Assembly: GCA_964654545.1 (NCBI GenBank) | Contig: CAZZIU010000010.1 | Coordinates: 1-64,000, forward strand | Origin: JABMOV01 sp964654545 | GTDB lineage: Bacteria; Fidelibacterota; Marinisomatia; Marinisomatales; JABMOV01 | Length of the DNA: 64,000 bases | Direction of reading: 5' to 3' | Shown here: positions 1 through 10,116 of the stretch, piece after piece | Position numbering within the stretch: the first letter of the stretch is position 1 | Layout: each line of letters begins with the position of its first letter | The notes under the pieces: generated by a model | Databases searched by the model: none | What the model saw: the letters and a program-made list of their open reading frames with translations, nothing else | What the model was told of the DNA's origin: nothing | Position numbers and translations under genes: made by a program

Positions 1-1882
1 TGGTGGCATCAAACCGCACTTCTTTTGTTCCCGGGGACTGTTCGCGGTCTATCAAAGCGACTACTTCTCTACCCAGTAGATCAATCACTGTGAGCCTTAC
101 ATGTGTTTGTTCAGGTAAATCATAACGAATGGTTGTAACAGGGTTGAAAGGATTGGGAAAATTTTGATATAACATAAATTCCGAAGGAAGAGTTTCAACC
201 GTTTGATTTTCCAATGGACCAAATTCAAACAATTGCCAGCGATGTGTACCTGCAATAGTAATATTGTCTCGTTGTACCAGTCCCACCCCTGGCGAAAACC
301 ATTCAAAATATTCGTAGTCCAGCCCAAAAAGATGTTCGAACTCAATACAATTATCAAAAGTATCCAGCGGAGTAATTACGGTTTCGTTTTTGCCCACCAC
401 AAACATCATAGAAGGCATCCCACCGACAATTAATTCCCAGGAAGCACCAGAATCGGCTGCGAAATCATACATAACGAAACTAGTGTCACCGCTGAGAACA
501 GACACCCTGTCTCCTGAAACAGAAAAATAATATTGGGAAAAATCCAAGGGACGATAATTCTCAAGGTAATAAAAAGAGGTTTCACTGTAATCAATGGTAT
601 CATCTATAACCACGGCAAAACTGTCCACCCCGTCGCTGTAATGCCAATACTGGTCGGGATGAAGAGGAAAGCTGGTAGTTGGATCTATATAATATTCGCC
701 ATATTCCACACCATCAACAGTAGCTGCTATAAGATGCCCTGCACTTCCCCCCAGTTCTTGTGCGCTAAAGTAACTAGCGCCAATACCTTTTGTTAAAGCA
801 TATTCATAAGAAAGCAAATTCCACCACGCATAAGAAACCGTCGGCTGTGTTCCCGGTATAAATTCAAGTGCTTCAGTTCCAGTTTCTGTCCAGGCCACCA
901 AATCCCCACACAGAGAGTAGGAAGATGTGTCGGAAAAGACTTTAGATAGATCAAAAAGGATAAATTCACTTTCTTGGCAATAGCTCAACGTGTCAGGATT
1001 GTACTTGTAAACCAACAAAAGAGAAGTGTCAATTCTAACATATGTTTGAGATTCAATGTCATTGAAATTTCCGTCTAATATTCGGTAGGTCAACCCATTA
1101 TCCAACACCGTATCGCCCGTTACTCTAACGGTCTCATAACCAAGGAATTCATTATGGCCAATGGGATAGGATATCAATGAGTTAGAATATTGCCAGTTAT
1201 TGCCAATTTGTATTGGAAAAAAGGATAAGGCATAGGTAGTATCATAATCTGGCTCACGGGTTAAATCCTGATAAAAGAAGAGAATCCATTTGGCCACATT
1301 TGGGTCAAACATCCCCACCGAAGGTGGATACAGGTACAAACCAACCGTTGTCTTTTCCTGATCAAATGCAAATAGATTGTCAAGTCCGAGATTTTGAAAT
1401 TCCGACCACATGGAAACCGCTTCCTGTTCCCACCAGGTTGTATCCCAATATTCCATTGCCAAATGATAGGTTGTATCCGGCGTAAATGTGACACTGTCCC
1501 AATAGGCGAATAATTCTGGCGGATCAAAAGAAGCAGGAATACTGATATCACCGGTTCCCATCCAAATAATCGTACCAAAAAACAGAGTATCTAACTCAGG
1601 CAAATAACGGAAAGTTATATCACCAAAATCGACGGGCTCATGATAAATATAATCGATGGGAAAAGAATTGGTATCACATGTGTCACACGGGGCGTAATTG
1701 GAGAAAAAAGCACCTTCAAAGGTGTGTAGTTGAAAATCAAATTTTAAAAGAGCGATATTGGCAGAATCGGGGGATAAATCCCACTGAATCGCCTGTGAAT
1801 AACTGGACGTAATTAGAAGCACAATAGTTATAAAATCAGGTATAATTCGCCGTAGAATAAATATAGTGATACATTGTTGCAT
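1..1882 (-). CDS. Secreted protein with T9SS type-A C-terminal sorting domain (3' end outside window)
   Basis: The minus frame from ATG 1882 stays open to position 1, about 627 codons with no stop, so the gene is cut off at its C-terminus by the window edge. A GAGG ribosome site sits 7 bases before the ATG. The N-terminus is a signal peptide ending near SSYSQA. The body is rich in aromatic and Asp residues and matches no enzyme family I recognise. The last visible part reads YQNFPNPFNPVTTIRY and then a VIDLLGREV strand, the classic type-A sorting domain that directs FCB proteins through the type IX secretion system to the surface. The product is therefore very likely an extracellular or surface-anchored protein of unknown activity. 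Confidence 0.85.
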   Translation of the reverse strand, partial: MQQCITIFILRRIIPDFITIVLLITSSYSQAIQWDLSPDSANIALLKFDFQLHTFEGAFFSNYAPCDTCDTNSFPIDYIYHEPVDFGDITFRYLPELDTLFFGTIIWMGTGDISIPASFDPPELFAYWDSVTFTPDTTYHLAMEYWDTTWWEQEAVSMWSEFQNLGLDNLFAFDQEKTTVGLYLYPPSVGMFDPNVAKWILFFYQDLTREPDYDTTYALSFFPIQIGNNWQYSNSLISYPIGHNEFLGYETVRVTGDTVLDNGLTYRILDGNFNDIESQTYVRIDTSLLLVYKYNPDTLSYCQESEFILFDLSKVFSDTSSYSLCGDLVAWTETGTEALEFIPGTQPTVSYAWWNLLSYEYALTKGIGASYFSAQELGGSAGHLIAATVDGVEYGEYYIDPTTSFPLHPDQYWHYSDGVDSFAVVIDDTIDYSETSFYYLENYRPLDFSQYYFSVSGDRVSVLSGDTSFVMYDFAADSGASWELIVGGMPSMMFVVGKNETVITPLDTFDNCIEFEHLFGLDYEYFEWFSPGVGLVQRDNITIAGTHRWQLFEFGPLENQTVETLPSEFMLYQNFPNPFNPVTTIRYDLPEQTHVRLTVIDLLGREVVALIDREQSPGTKEVRFDAT

Positions 1883-1943
1883 ATGGCATCCTCGAGCCGA
1901 TGCGATAAATATAACGGTTTTTATTTAATTAATCACGAAAAAA

Positions 1944-2498
1944 TTAGGCCTGTCCCCCAACACCGGAAGAAGCAATATCAACACCAAAACTACCGGAAGC
2001 CATTTGCCACATGGCGCTAGATGGTGTTTTGAAAATAAAATCGGAAGTCGTTTCCTGTAACAACCAGTCACCGTCTTCTATTTCTTTTTCCAATTGTCCG
2101 GCTGACCAGCCGGCGTGACCCAACATCAATTTATAATGTGCTGGCCCTTTTCCGTCGGCAATGTCCTCAAGAATCGATTTGTGACTGGTAATCCCAAAAT
2201 CTTTTGTAACGGATAAAGTCCCTTCAGTTGAGTATGTACCGGAATGCAATAAAATTCCCCGCTCAACCATTACCGGTCCGCCAAAATAGACTCGCGGTAC
2301 AACCGTTAACAGATTTTGTTTGTCTTCGAATACGTCCGTAAATAGTTGTTTTAATTCAGGATCCTCAAACGGCTTGTTCACAATTAACCCCATGGCACCA
2401 TCATTTGAATGCTCAGCAATATACACCACCGAAAATCCAAAATAGGGGTCGTGTAAATGAGGCATGGCGATAAGAATGTGATTTTTTAGAGATCCCAC
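1944..2498 (-). CDS. YqgE/AlgH (DUF179) family protein
   Basis: This 184-residue protein has the family hallmarks: an N-terminal LIAMPHLHDPYF segment, the VVYIAEHSNDGAMGLIVNKP block (about residues 24-43), the FGGPV motif and the LMLGHAGWSAGQLE block (about 123-136). The family is widespread in Gram-negative bacteria and linked to AlgH of Pseudomonas, but its biochemical role is unknown. The start used is a GTG. No clear Shine-Dalgarno sequence precedes it, but the family homology begins right there. It diverges from uvrA across a 125-bp gap. Confidence 0.85.
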   Translation of the reverse strand: MGSLKNHILIAMPHLHDPYFGFSVVYIAEHSNDGAMGLIVNKPFEDPELKQLFTDVFEDKQNLLTVVPRVYFGGPVMVERGILLHSGTYSTEGTLSVTKDFGITSHKSILEDIADGKGPAHYKLMLGHAGWSAGQLEKEIEDGDWLLQETTSDFIFKTPSSAMWQMASGSFGVDIASSGVGGQA

Positions 2499-2623
2499 GT
2501 GTAAAGTTATATACTGAGCGAAGAAAATGGTACAGAAAGAAACAGCGATATTTTATTCGGTAAATCGTTTTGGGAATGCATTTCATGAATCTGTAACTTT
2601 TACGATCATAAAACCGGACTCTC

Positions 2624-5458
2624 ATGGCCCAACCAAGCAAATCCATTATAATTAAAGGCGCACGCCAACACAACCTAAAGAACATCAATCTGGATATTCC
2701 AAGAGACAAACTGGTTGTGGTTACCGGATTGTCTGGCTCAGGGAAATCCTCCTTAGCCTTTGACACTATCTATGCCGAAGGACAGAGAAGATATGTTGAA
2801 TCGCTATCGGCGTATGCCAGGCAATTTTTAGGGTTAATGGAAAAGCCTGACCTGGATTATATCGAAGGCCTATCACCGGCAATTTCAATCGAACAAAAAG
2901 CTGCGGCACGCAATCCGCGATCAACGGTGGGAACGGTTACAGAAATCCACGATTACATGCGATTGTTGTTCGCTCATATTGGACATCCTTACTGCTGGCA
3001 CTGCGGCAATCCAATTGAGCGCCAGACGGTTCAGCAGATAGTCGATACGGTTTTACGTTTTGAAAAGGGTACAAAGATGGTTGTGCTGGCTCCAGTTATT
3101 CGTGGCCGAAAGGGTGAGCACAAAGGTGTTCTCGATGAAATCAAGCGGGAAGGATTCTTACGAGTTCGAGTTGATGGAAAAATCTATCCCATTGATGATG
3201 TTATTAATTTAAGCAAGACCAAAAAACACACCATTGAAGTGGTAATCGACCGACTCGTCATGGAAGACGACACCCACGAGCGCCTTACGGAATCGGTAGA
3301 GCTGGCATTAAAAATAGGCTCTGGAGCGGTCATCATACACGACATGATTGGCAAAGATCATTTATTCAGCGAACATTTTGCCTGCTCTGATCACCCGGAT
3401 GTCACTCTGGAGGAAATGTCTCCCAGAATGTTTTCGTTCAATTCGCCCTATGGCGCCTGTCCGCGGTGTGATGGTTTGGGGTCACATATGGAAATTGATC
3501 CCGAGCTGGTGGTACCCGATAAATCAAAATCCATGATTCAGGGAGCGGTCACACCTCTTGGAGAACAACCGCGCGGCAATTGGTACGGCAGCATACTCAA
3601 AAGCCTGGCTAGACACTACGGCTTCAATTTTACTACACCCTGGGTGAAGCTGGACCCTCAGGTTCGGGAAATTATTTTATACGGCACAGGTAAGGATACA
3701 CTGAAAATGACTTACTCCTCCGATCGCTGGTCCGGGACCTATACGGGCGGTTGGGAAGGGGCGATTCCGAATCTGATGAGACGATATAAGCAAACACAAT
3801 CTTCCGGGATTCGTGAGTGGATTGAGCAATTTATGAGCATGCGGCCTTGCCCCGAATGTGATGGTACCCGGCTGCGCAAAGAAACACTCTCTGTAAAAAT
3901 TGGAGATTATAATCTGGGTGAATTGTCACGAATGGCAATCAAAGATATTCTTTCCCATATTGATCAATTAAAACTGTCAGATAGCGAAACCATTATATCC
4001 CAGCAAATTTTAAAAGAAGTCCGGGAGCGCCTGGGCTTTCTTATTGATGTTGGACTGGAATATTTGACCCTGGATAGATCCGCAGCCACGTTATCCGGGG
4101 GAGAGGCCCAGCGGATTCGGCTTGCAACCCAGATTGGTTCCCAGTTGGTCGGCGTATTGTATATACTTGATGAACCATCAATCGGATTGCATCCCAGGGA
4201 CAACAATCGACTGCTGAATACATTAAAGAAATTGCGAGATTTGGGGAATTCCATTATTGTAGTGGAACACGATAAAGAAACGATGGAAGAAGCGGATCAT
4301 ATCATTGATCTTGGACCTGGTGCAGGTGAACACGGCGGAAAAATTGTTTTTAGCGGTTCCTTCGCTGAATTAATCAAACATGAAGAATCGGCAACCGGTA
4401 AATATTTATCGGGTAAAACAAAAATAAAAATCCCGGATCTTCGTCGTCAGGGAAATGGAAAAATACTTCAATTGGTAAAAGCTCGCGGAAACAACCTGAA
4501 ATCCATAGAGGTTAATTTTCCCCTCGGCAAATTTATTGTGGTAACAGGAGTTTCAGGTAGCGGGAAAAGTACATTGATCAATGAAACGCTCTATCCCATC
4601 CTTGCAAAGGAACTGCACGGGGCGCGAAAATACCCATTGGGCTATGACCAAATCCGGGGACTGGAATACCTGGATAAGGTGGTGGATATTGACCAAAAAC
4701 CAATTGGTCGTACACCGCGATCCAACCCGGCAACTTATACCGGGGTGTTTACCCATATTCGGGATTTATTCAGTCAATTGCCAGAATCAAAACTACGAGG
4801 GTACAAACCGGGAAGATTCAGTTTTAATGTTAAAGGCGGACGCTGTGAATCGTGCCAGGGCGATGGCATCATTAAAATAGAAATGAATTTTCTCCCAGAT
4901 GTATACGTCACATGCGAAGTATGTAAAGGCAGTCGCTATAACCGCGAAACACTGGAAGTGACCTATAAAGGGAAATCCATTGCTGATGTACTCAGCTTAT
5001 CCGTGGAAGATGCTCTTGAGTTTTTTAAAAATATTCCACCTGTAAAGAAAAAGCTAACCACGTTATTTGAAGTTGGGTTGGGTTATATACGTCTTGGGCA
5101 GCAAGCCACAACCTTATCGGGCGGTGAGGCACAACGGGTAAAATTAGCCACCGAATTATCACGGGTATCCAACGATAGAACCCTGTATATATTAGACGAA
5201 CCCACAACCGGACTGCATTTCGAGGATGTCCGTATGTTGCTGGCTGTATTGCAGAGACTGGTGGATCGTGGAAATACGGTTATCGTGATTGAACACAATC
5301 TTGAGGTAATTAAAACCGCGGATTGGGTAGTCGACCTTGGACCGGAAGGTGGAGACGATGGTGGGGAAATCATTTTTACTGGAATTCCTGAAGATTTGAT
5401 TTTAAATACACATTCGTATACGGGTAAATTTCTTAAGCCAATTTTAACAGGGAAATGA
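2624..5458 (+). CDS. uvrA: UvrABC excision nuclease subunit A
   Basis: UvrA is the damage-sensing ATPase of nucleotide excision repair and loads UvrB on lesions. At 944 residues it is the usual length. Two ABC modules are visible. The first has Walker A at 35-42 (GLSGSGKS), signature LSGGEAQR from 490 and Walker B ILDEPSIGL. The second has Walker A at 642-649 (GVSGSGKS), signature from 831 and ILDEPTTGL. The C-terminal zinc finger uses C741, C744, C764 and C767; further CxxC pairs occur in the first half. The ATG at 2624 gives the standard N-terminus. I saw no obvious LexA box in the divergent gap. Confidence 0.97.
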   Translation: MAQPSKSIIIKGARQHNLKNINLDIPRDKLVVVTGLSGSGKSSLAFDTIYAEGQRRYVESLSAYARQFLGLMEKPDLDYIEGLSPAISIEQKAAARNPRSTVGTVTEIHDYMRLLFAHIGHPYCWHCGNPIERQTVQQIVDTVLRFEKGTKMVVLAPVIRGRKGEHKGVLDEIKREGFLRVRVDGKIYPIDDVINLSKTKKHTIEVVIDRLVMEDDTHERLTESVELALKIGSGAVIIHDMIGKDHLFSEHFACSDHPDVTLEEMSPRMFSFNSPYGACPRCDGLGSHMEIDPELVVPDKSKSMIQGAVTPLGEQPRGNWYGSILKSLARHYGFNFTTPWVKLDPQVREIILYGTGKDTLKMTYSSDRWSGTYTGGWEGAIPNLMRRYKQTQSSGIREWIEQFMSMRPCPECDGTRLRKETLSVKIGDYNLGELSRMAIKDILSHIDQLKLSDSETIISQQILKEVRERLGFLIDVGLEYLTLDRSAATLSGGEAQRIRLATQIGSQLVGVLYILDEPSIGLHPRDNNRLLNTLKKLRDLGNSIIVVEHDKETMEEADHIIDLGPGAGEHGGKIVFSGSFAELIKHEESATGKYLSGKTKIKIPDLRRQGNGKILQLVKARGNNLKSIEVNFPLGKFIVVTGVSGSGKSTLINETLYPILAKELHGARKYPLGYDQIRGLEYLDKVVDIDQKPIGRTPRSNPATYTGVFTHIRDLFSQLPESKLRGYKPGRFSFNVKGGRCESCQGDGIIKIEMNFLPDVYVTCEVCKGSRYNRETLEVTYKGKSIADVLSLSVEDALEFFKNIPPVKKKLTTLFEVGLGYIRLGQQATTLSGGEAQRVKLATELSRVSNDRTLYILDEPTTGLHFEDVRMLLAVLQRLVDRGNTVIVIEHNLEVIKTADWVVDLGPEGGDDGGEIIFTGIPEDLILNTHSYTGKFLKPILTGK

Positions 5459-5522
5459 CAATTCATTATTTTGTTTACTTCTTCACATCGCATTATTCAA
5501 TCGAAACCAAAAAGGTAATCCA

Positions 5523-7841
5523 ATGAAACCTCTTGGGGATTTAAAAAACGAATTCAAATACTGGGAAATAACCAAAGACCTCATCGATCAGTGTATCGAT
5601 ATTATGCTCAATCTTAGTCAGAGCGGACATCCGGGCGGCTCTCGCTCAAAGGTCCATGGTATGGTGGCAACATTGTTATCAGGTGCCATGCGATGGGATA
5701 TTCGAAATCCGGGTAAACGGTTTGGCGATCGTTTTGTTCTTAGCGCTGGACACACCAATCCGGTGATATACGCCACCCTGGCAGTATTCAATGAAGCTTT
5801 ACGGAAAAAATTTAATCAAACCGGCGATCAAAAATATCTCAACCCCATGGGAGATGACTTCACGCTGGTATGGCAGGATTTGCTGAATTTGAGACGACGC
5901 GGTGGATTGCCCGGACATGCGGAAATGGAGGGGAAAACACTCTTTTTTAAAGCCAACACTGGACCAAGCGGTCACGGTTTTCCAATCGCAGCCGGACAGG
6001 CTTTTGCTCTAAAATATGCAGGGTTTCCAGAAGTGAAGGTGTTCGCTTACGAAGGTGAAGGCGGTCTTACACCAGGCGTTATCCACGAAACAAAAAATTC
6101 AGCTTATGGCCTTGGCCTGGGCAATTTTATTACACTTCTTGACTGGAATGATTACGGAATCGATGACAGGAAATTCAGCGATATCATGGCAGGTACTCCA
6201 AAAGACTGGTTCGAACCTTACGGCTGGCAGGTGGCAGGAACCGAAGAGGGGGAAAATTGGGAAGCACTCATGACGGCTTACCATTCCCTGCTTGAAAACA
6301 AGAATCCCCATCAGCCCAAAATGCTATGGATGAAAATGCGAAAAGGGCGGGGTTATTATAAATACGATAATCCCAGTCATGGAGCACCCCACAAAAGAAA
6401 TTCAGCGGAATTTTGGAAAACAAAAGAAGATTTCGCATCAAAATATGGAATGGACCTACCACACATGGGTGGGGACGGGAACATCTCTTACGATGAGAAC
6501 AAGGCTCAAATGGCAGATCTCCTGGATGCCATTTTTACCGTTTTTGAAAAAGAAGACGGTTACCTGGATTATGTGTCTGGTCGTCTCATAGAGCTGGGTG
6601 AAAGTATACCTGAAAAATTAGCGGGCAGTGAACTGTATGATAATAATCCGGTGCTTGACCCGGTTTTTACAGATTATAAACAATACCCATCCACATTGTA
6701 CAAAGAACCTGGAGAAGTGCAACCAAACAGGGCCGGTTTTGGCAATTTTGGTTCATGGGTGAATTCACTGGCCGTTGAAAAATATGGTCGTCCTCTGTTT
6801 TTGGTCAATTCTGCCGATCTGGCGGGATCAACAAACATTGCAGGATTTGCCAAGGGATGGGAGGGCAAGCCCGCCCTTGGAATGTATCATCGCGAAACGA
6901 ACCCCAAGGGGTCACTCATTCCTCAGGGAATTACCGAATTCGCAAATGCAGCCATAAACGTGGGGATTTCATCTGTGAACTTCAACCATGATCCCTACAG
7001 CAATTTTAATGGTTTTTTAACCGCCTGTAGTACATACGGATCTTTTTCCTATCTTAAATATGGCGCTTTCAGGTTGTTTAGCCAAATGGCTCAGGATTCC
7101 CAGTTCAAGGTGGGGAAAACCATTTGGGTTGCGGGACACAGCGGACCTGAAACGGCTGAAGACAGCAGAACCCATTTTGGAATATTCGCACCGGGCGTAA
7201 CCCAGCTTTTCCCGGAAGGCCACATTATAAACCTGCACCCGTATGAATACAACGAGGTTCCTGTAATGCTGGGTGCTGCTCTAGCCACGGATGTTCCAAT
7301 TATAGCCCTTCACTTAACAAGACCCGGCGTGGCGATCCCCGACCGGAAAGCGCTTGGAATGGCCCATTATTTTGAAGCCGCCAAAGGGGCTTATATTTTG
7401 AAGGATTATGATCCGGATGAGCCAAAAGAAGGGGTTGTGTTAATTCGTGGCACCAAGGCCATTGATGAACTGATTGGTATTCTTCCAAAACTGCAAGAAG
7501 ACGGACCAAATGTAAAGATTATAGCAGCATTATCCTGGGGATTGTTCAGTCGTCAAACCAGGGAATATCAGGAATCCGTAGTCTCACCACGGGAATGGTA
7601 TGACTCCATGATAATTACCAATACGGGCATTAATCTTATGGGCAACTGGCTAAAGCATCCCCTGGTAAAGGAGTATTCTGTTTCGGCGGACTGGGATAAT
7701 CGTTGGCGGACCGGAGGAACACTGGATGAAGTGATCGAAGAAGCACATCTTTCTTCGGAATGGCAGCTGGAAGCAATTGAAAAATTTGCAAATGATCGCC
7801 CGGGACGCATACAGCGCTTAAAAGCCGATCTTCCCCAATAG
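5523..7841 (+). CDS. Divergent transketolase-family ThDP enzyme
   Basis: This 772-residue protein has the transketolase order. The ThDP pyrophosphate-binding domain starts with SGHPGGSRS (about 34-42) and LSAGHTNPVIYA, then GEGGLTPGVIHETKN followed by WNDYGID, the counterpart of the GDG...N ThDP motif. The pyrimidine-binding domain has GITEFANAAINVGI, whose Glu would activate the cofactor, and AEDSRTHFGIFAP, which resembles GEDGPTHQP. A C-terminal transketolase domain follows. It is roughly 100 residues longer than standard transketolases and many motifs are altered (GEG for GDG, RTHF for PTHQ). Substrates cannot be read from sequence. Ordinary pentose-phosphate transketolase is the simplest guess, but another ketol transfer or ketoacid reaction is possible. 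Confidence 0.8.
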   Translation: MKPLGDLKNEFKYWEITKDLIDQCIDIMLNLSQSGHPGGSRSKVHGMVATLLSGAMRWDIRNPGKRFGDRFVLSAGHTNPVIYATLAVFNEALRKKFNQTGDQKYLNPMGDDFTLVWQDLLNLRRRGGLPGHAEMEGKTLFFKANTGPSGHGFPIAAGQAFALKYAGFPEVKVFAYEGEGGLTPGVIHETKNSAYGLGLGNFITLLDWNDYGIDDRKFSDIMAGTPKDWFEPYGWQVAGTEEGENWEALMTAYHSLLENKNPHQPKMLWMKMRKGRGYYKYDNPSHGAPHKRNSAEFWKTKEDFASKYGMDLPHMGGDGNISYDENKAQMADLLDAIFTVFEKEDGYLDYVSGRLIELGESIPEKLAGSELYDNNPVLDPVFTDYKQYPSTLYKEPGEVQPNRAGFGNFGSWVNSLAVEKYGRPLFLVNSADLAGSTNIAGFAKGWEGKPALGMYHRETNPKGSLIPQGITEFANAAINVGISSVNFNHDPYSNFNGFLTACSTYGSFSYLKYGAFRLFSQMAQDSQFKVGKTIWVAGHSGPETAEDSRTHFGIFAPGVTQLFPEGHIINLHPYEYNEVPVMLGAALATDVPIIALHLTRPGVAIPDRKALGMAHYFEAAKGAYILKDYDPDEPKEGVVLIRGTKAIDELIGILPKLQEDGPNVKIIAALSWGLFSRQTREYQESVVSPREWYDSMIITNTGINLMGNWLKHPLVKEYSVSADWDNRWRTGGTLDEVIEEAHLSSEWQLEAIEKFANDRPGRIQRLKADLPQ

Positions 7842-8009
7842 TTATTCTTAGATTGTTCTTTTCAACCCTTCCGGGGTTCGCATCGAAGAATTTCCTTCGG
7901 TAGATATTCCTTTCTATTCGATTTTATTCTCTGATCCCTCCTTGGATTCCCCTCAATCCCAATATTATCTTTACCACTCGAAAAACGACGTATTTTCACT
8001 TTTATACTT

Positions 8010-9038
8010 ATGACTGATATTCATATTACCGATCCCTCTCCCCTCGAGGATGATCTCTTTGTTGAGAAATCATTACGCCCCTCTCATTTTGATGACTTTA
8101 TCGGACAGAAGGAACTGGTTGACAGCCTGAAACTCTATATTGAAGCCTCCAACAAGCGCAAGGATGCTTTGGATCACGTTCTTCTGTTTGGTCCCCCGGG
8201 ATTAGGAAAAACGACTCTGGCAAATATCGTTTCTAAAGAGCTGAATGTGAATATCAAACCCTCCTCCGGTCCCATTCTGGATCGTGCTGGTGATCTTGCA
8301 GGAATGCTTACCAATCTGCAAAAACGGGATGTCTTTTTCATAGATGAAATCCACCGCCTGAACAGTGTGGTAGAAGAATACCTGTATTCCGCCATGGAGG
8401 ATTTCACCATTGACATCATGATTGATAAAGGACCAAGCGCCCGAAGCGTTCAACTCACTATTGAGCCCTTTACACTGATTGGCGCAACAACCCGTCTTGG
8501 AAACCTGACCTCTCCACTTCGGGACCGATTTGGCGTGGTACTGCGTGTTGATTATTATGATACAAAAGATTTATTCCACATCATACTTCGTTCTGCCGGA
8601 CTTTTGGAAGTCGATATTGACGATGATGGTGCTATGGAACTTGCTAGCCGATCTCGGGGCACACCACGGATAGCCAACCGCATCCTGCGGCGAACCAGAG
8701 ACTATGCCGAAGTGAAATCAAATGGAAAAATTACACTTGAAGTTGCCAAAGCATCGCTGGCTACGCTGGGAATTGATGACCACGGGCTGGATGATATGGA
8801 TCGCAAAATTTTATCAACATTGATTGACAAATTTGGTGGTGGACCAGTGGGCGTTAATTCACTGGCCGTCGCCGTTGGTGAAGAGGCCGTTACCATCGAG
8901 GATGTGTATGAACCCTATTTGATAAAAGAAGGATTCATGCAACGTACGCCCCGTGGAAGGATCGCCCAGGAAAGCGCCTATACGTTATTGGGAAAAACAT
9001 TAACATCAAAACAACAGGGATTATTTTATGATCAATAA
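8010..9038 (+). CDS. ruvB: Holliday junction branch migration ATPase RuvB
   Basis: RuvB is the hexameric AAA+ motor that drives branch migration with RuvA during recombinational repair. The 342 residues are standard for the family. Walker A is GPPGLGKT at 61-68, Walker B is the FIDEIHRLN segment, and IGATTRLGNLTSPLRDRFG carries sensor 1 and the arginine finger. The C-terminal winged helix ends with the characteristic QRTPRGR motif. The gene follows a 168-bp gap and has no strong Shine-Dalgarno sequence. Its 3' end overlaps queA by 11 bases. ruvA and ruvC are not in the window. Confidence 0.97.
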   Translation: MTDIHITDPSPLEDDLFVEKSLRPSHFDDFIGQKELVDSLKLYIEASNKRKDALDHVLLFGPPGLGKTTLANIVSKELNVNIKPSSGPILDRAGDLAGMLTNLQKRDVFFIDEIHRLNSVVEEYLYSAMEDFTIDIMIDKGPSARSVQLTIEPFTLIGATTRLGNLTSPLRDRFGVVLRVDYYDTKDLFHIILRSAGLLEVDIDDDGAMELASRSRGTPRIANRILRRTRDYAEVKSNGKITLEVAKASLATLGIDDHGLDDMDRKILSTLIDKFGGGPVGVNSLAVAVGEEAVTIEDVYEPYLIKEGFMQRTPRGRIAQESAYTLLGKTLTSKQQGLFYDQ

Positions 9039-10080
9039 AAAGCCGAAATACAAACTTGCTGACTTCGATTATCCACTTCCCAAAAAATATATAGCACAAT
9101 ATCCCGTTGACAAGCGTGACCAATCAAAACTGATGCTGGTAAAACGTGATGACAACAGTATCAATCATATACAGTTCAAAAAAATTATTGATTTCTTTCG
9201 CAAAGGCGACCTGCTTATTTTAAATAATACGAAAGTTTTTCCTGCCCGGTTGTATGCGACAAAGGACAGAACCGACGCAAAAGTAGAGGTCTTTTTATTG
9301 CGTGAATTGGAAAACGATCTCTGGGAAGTGTTGGTGCGACCGGCACGTAAAGTACGGATCGGTAACAAACTGATGTTTTCTGATACGGTGTATTGTGATG
9401 TAATTGATAATACCGTTTCCGGTGGCCGTGTTGTTCGTTTTGAATACGATGGTACGGATATTTATGATCTCATAGATCGCATAGGGATTTCACCCCTGCC
9501 GCCATACATAGATCGGGAGCCTGATGATAACGACAAGATTCGCTATCAAACGGTTTTTGCGAAGGAAAGGGGAGCGGTTGCCGCACCCACGGCAGGATTG
9601 CATTTTACAGATGATTTATTGACCAAACTGAAGGATAAGGGCGTCAAAATTGAATATATCACCCTGCATATCGGATTAGGAACCTTCCGACCGGTTCAGG
9701 TGGAGGATTTAAACCGCCACCAAATGGATTCGGAGTATTTTGAAGTCTTGCCAAAAACAGCCATGGCAATTAACACAGCCAGAAAAAAAAGACGAAAAAT
9801 TATTGCCGTGGGCACCTCTACCGTCCGCGCTCTTGAAACCGTGGTGGTGTCGGGATTTCAGGTCACGGCGAAGCGGGGATGGACGGACAAGTTTATCTAT
9901 CCGCCATACGATTTTAAAATGGTGGATGGAATGATTACCAATTTTCACCAACCAAAAAGCACACTCATGATGATGGTCTCTGCTTTTTCCGAGCGCGATC
10001 TAATTATGAAAGCCTACCGCGAAGCAAAGAAAAATGATTATCGATTCCTCAGTTATGGGGATGCAATGTTTATTCTTTAA
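9028..10080 (+). CDS. queA: S-adenosylmethionine:tRNA ribosyltransferase-isomerase
   Basis: QueA transfers and isomerises the ribosyl group of SAM onto preQ1-modified tRNA to make epoxyqueuosine. The 350-residue product shows the family pattern: DFDYPLPKKYIAQYP at the start, LILNNTKVFPARL, the APTAGLHFT motif, TLHIGLGTFRPV and NFHQPKSTLMMMVSAF near the end. The ATG lies inside the last codons of ruvB, an 11-base overlap that implies translational coupling. A ruvB-queA pair is common in bacteria. Confidence 0.96.
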   Translation: MINKKPKYKLADFDYPLPKKYIAQYPVDKRDQSKLMLVKRDDNSINHIQFKKIIDFFRKGDLLILNNTKVFPARLYATKDRTDAKVEVFLLRELENDLWEVLVRPARKVRIGNKLMFSDTVYCDVIDNTVSGGRVVRFEYDGTDIYDLIDRIGISPLPPYIDREPDDNDKIRYQTVFAKERGAVAAPTAGLHFTDDLLTKLKDKGVKIEYITLHIGLGTFRPVQVEDLNRHQMDSEYFEVLPKTAMAINTARKKRRKIIAVGTSTVRALETVVVSGFQVTAKRGWTDKFIYPPYDFKMVDGMITNFHQPKSTLMMMVSAFSERDLIMKAYREAKKNDYRFLSYGDAMFIL

Positions 10081-10116
10081 AGGGATCTATTACGACGCCC
10101 CTCGGATGGCAAGCAC

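Noticed and set aside
97..357. Short minus-strand ORF near the left edge
   Set aside because: It is out of frame with the long open T9SS cargo gene that covers positions 1-1882.
2413..2766. 117-codon minus-strand ORF over the uvrA start
   Set aside because: It overlaps uvrA and the YqgE-family gene antisense or out of frame and has no family features.
7864..7899. Two small hairpins after the transketolase gene (AACCC/GGGTT and CGAAG/CTTCG)
   Set aside because: Stems are only 5 bp and no T-run follows, so a terminator cannot be supported.
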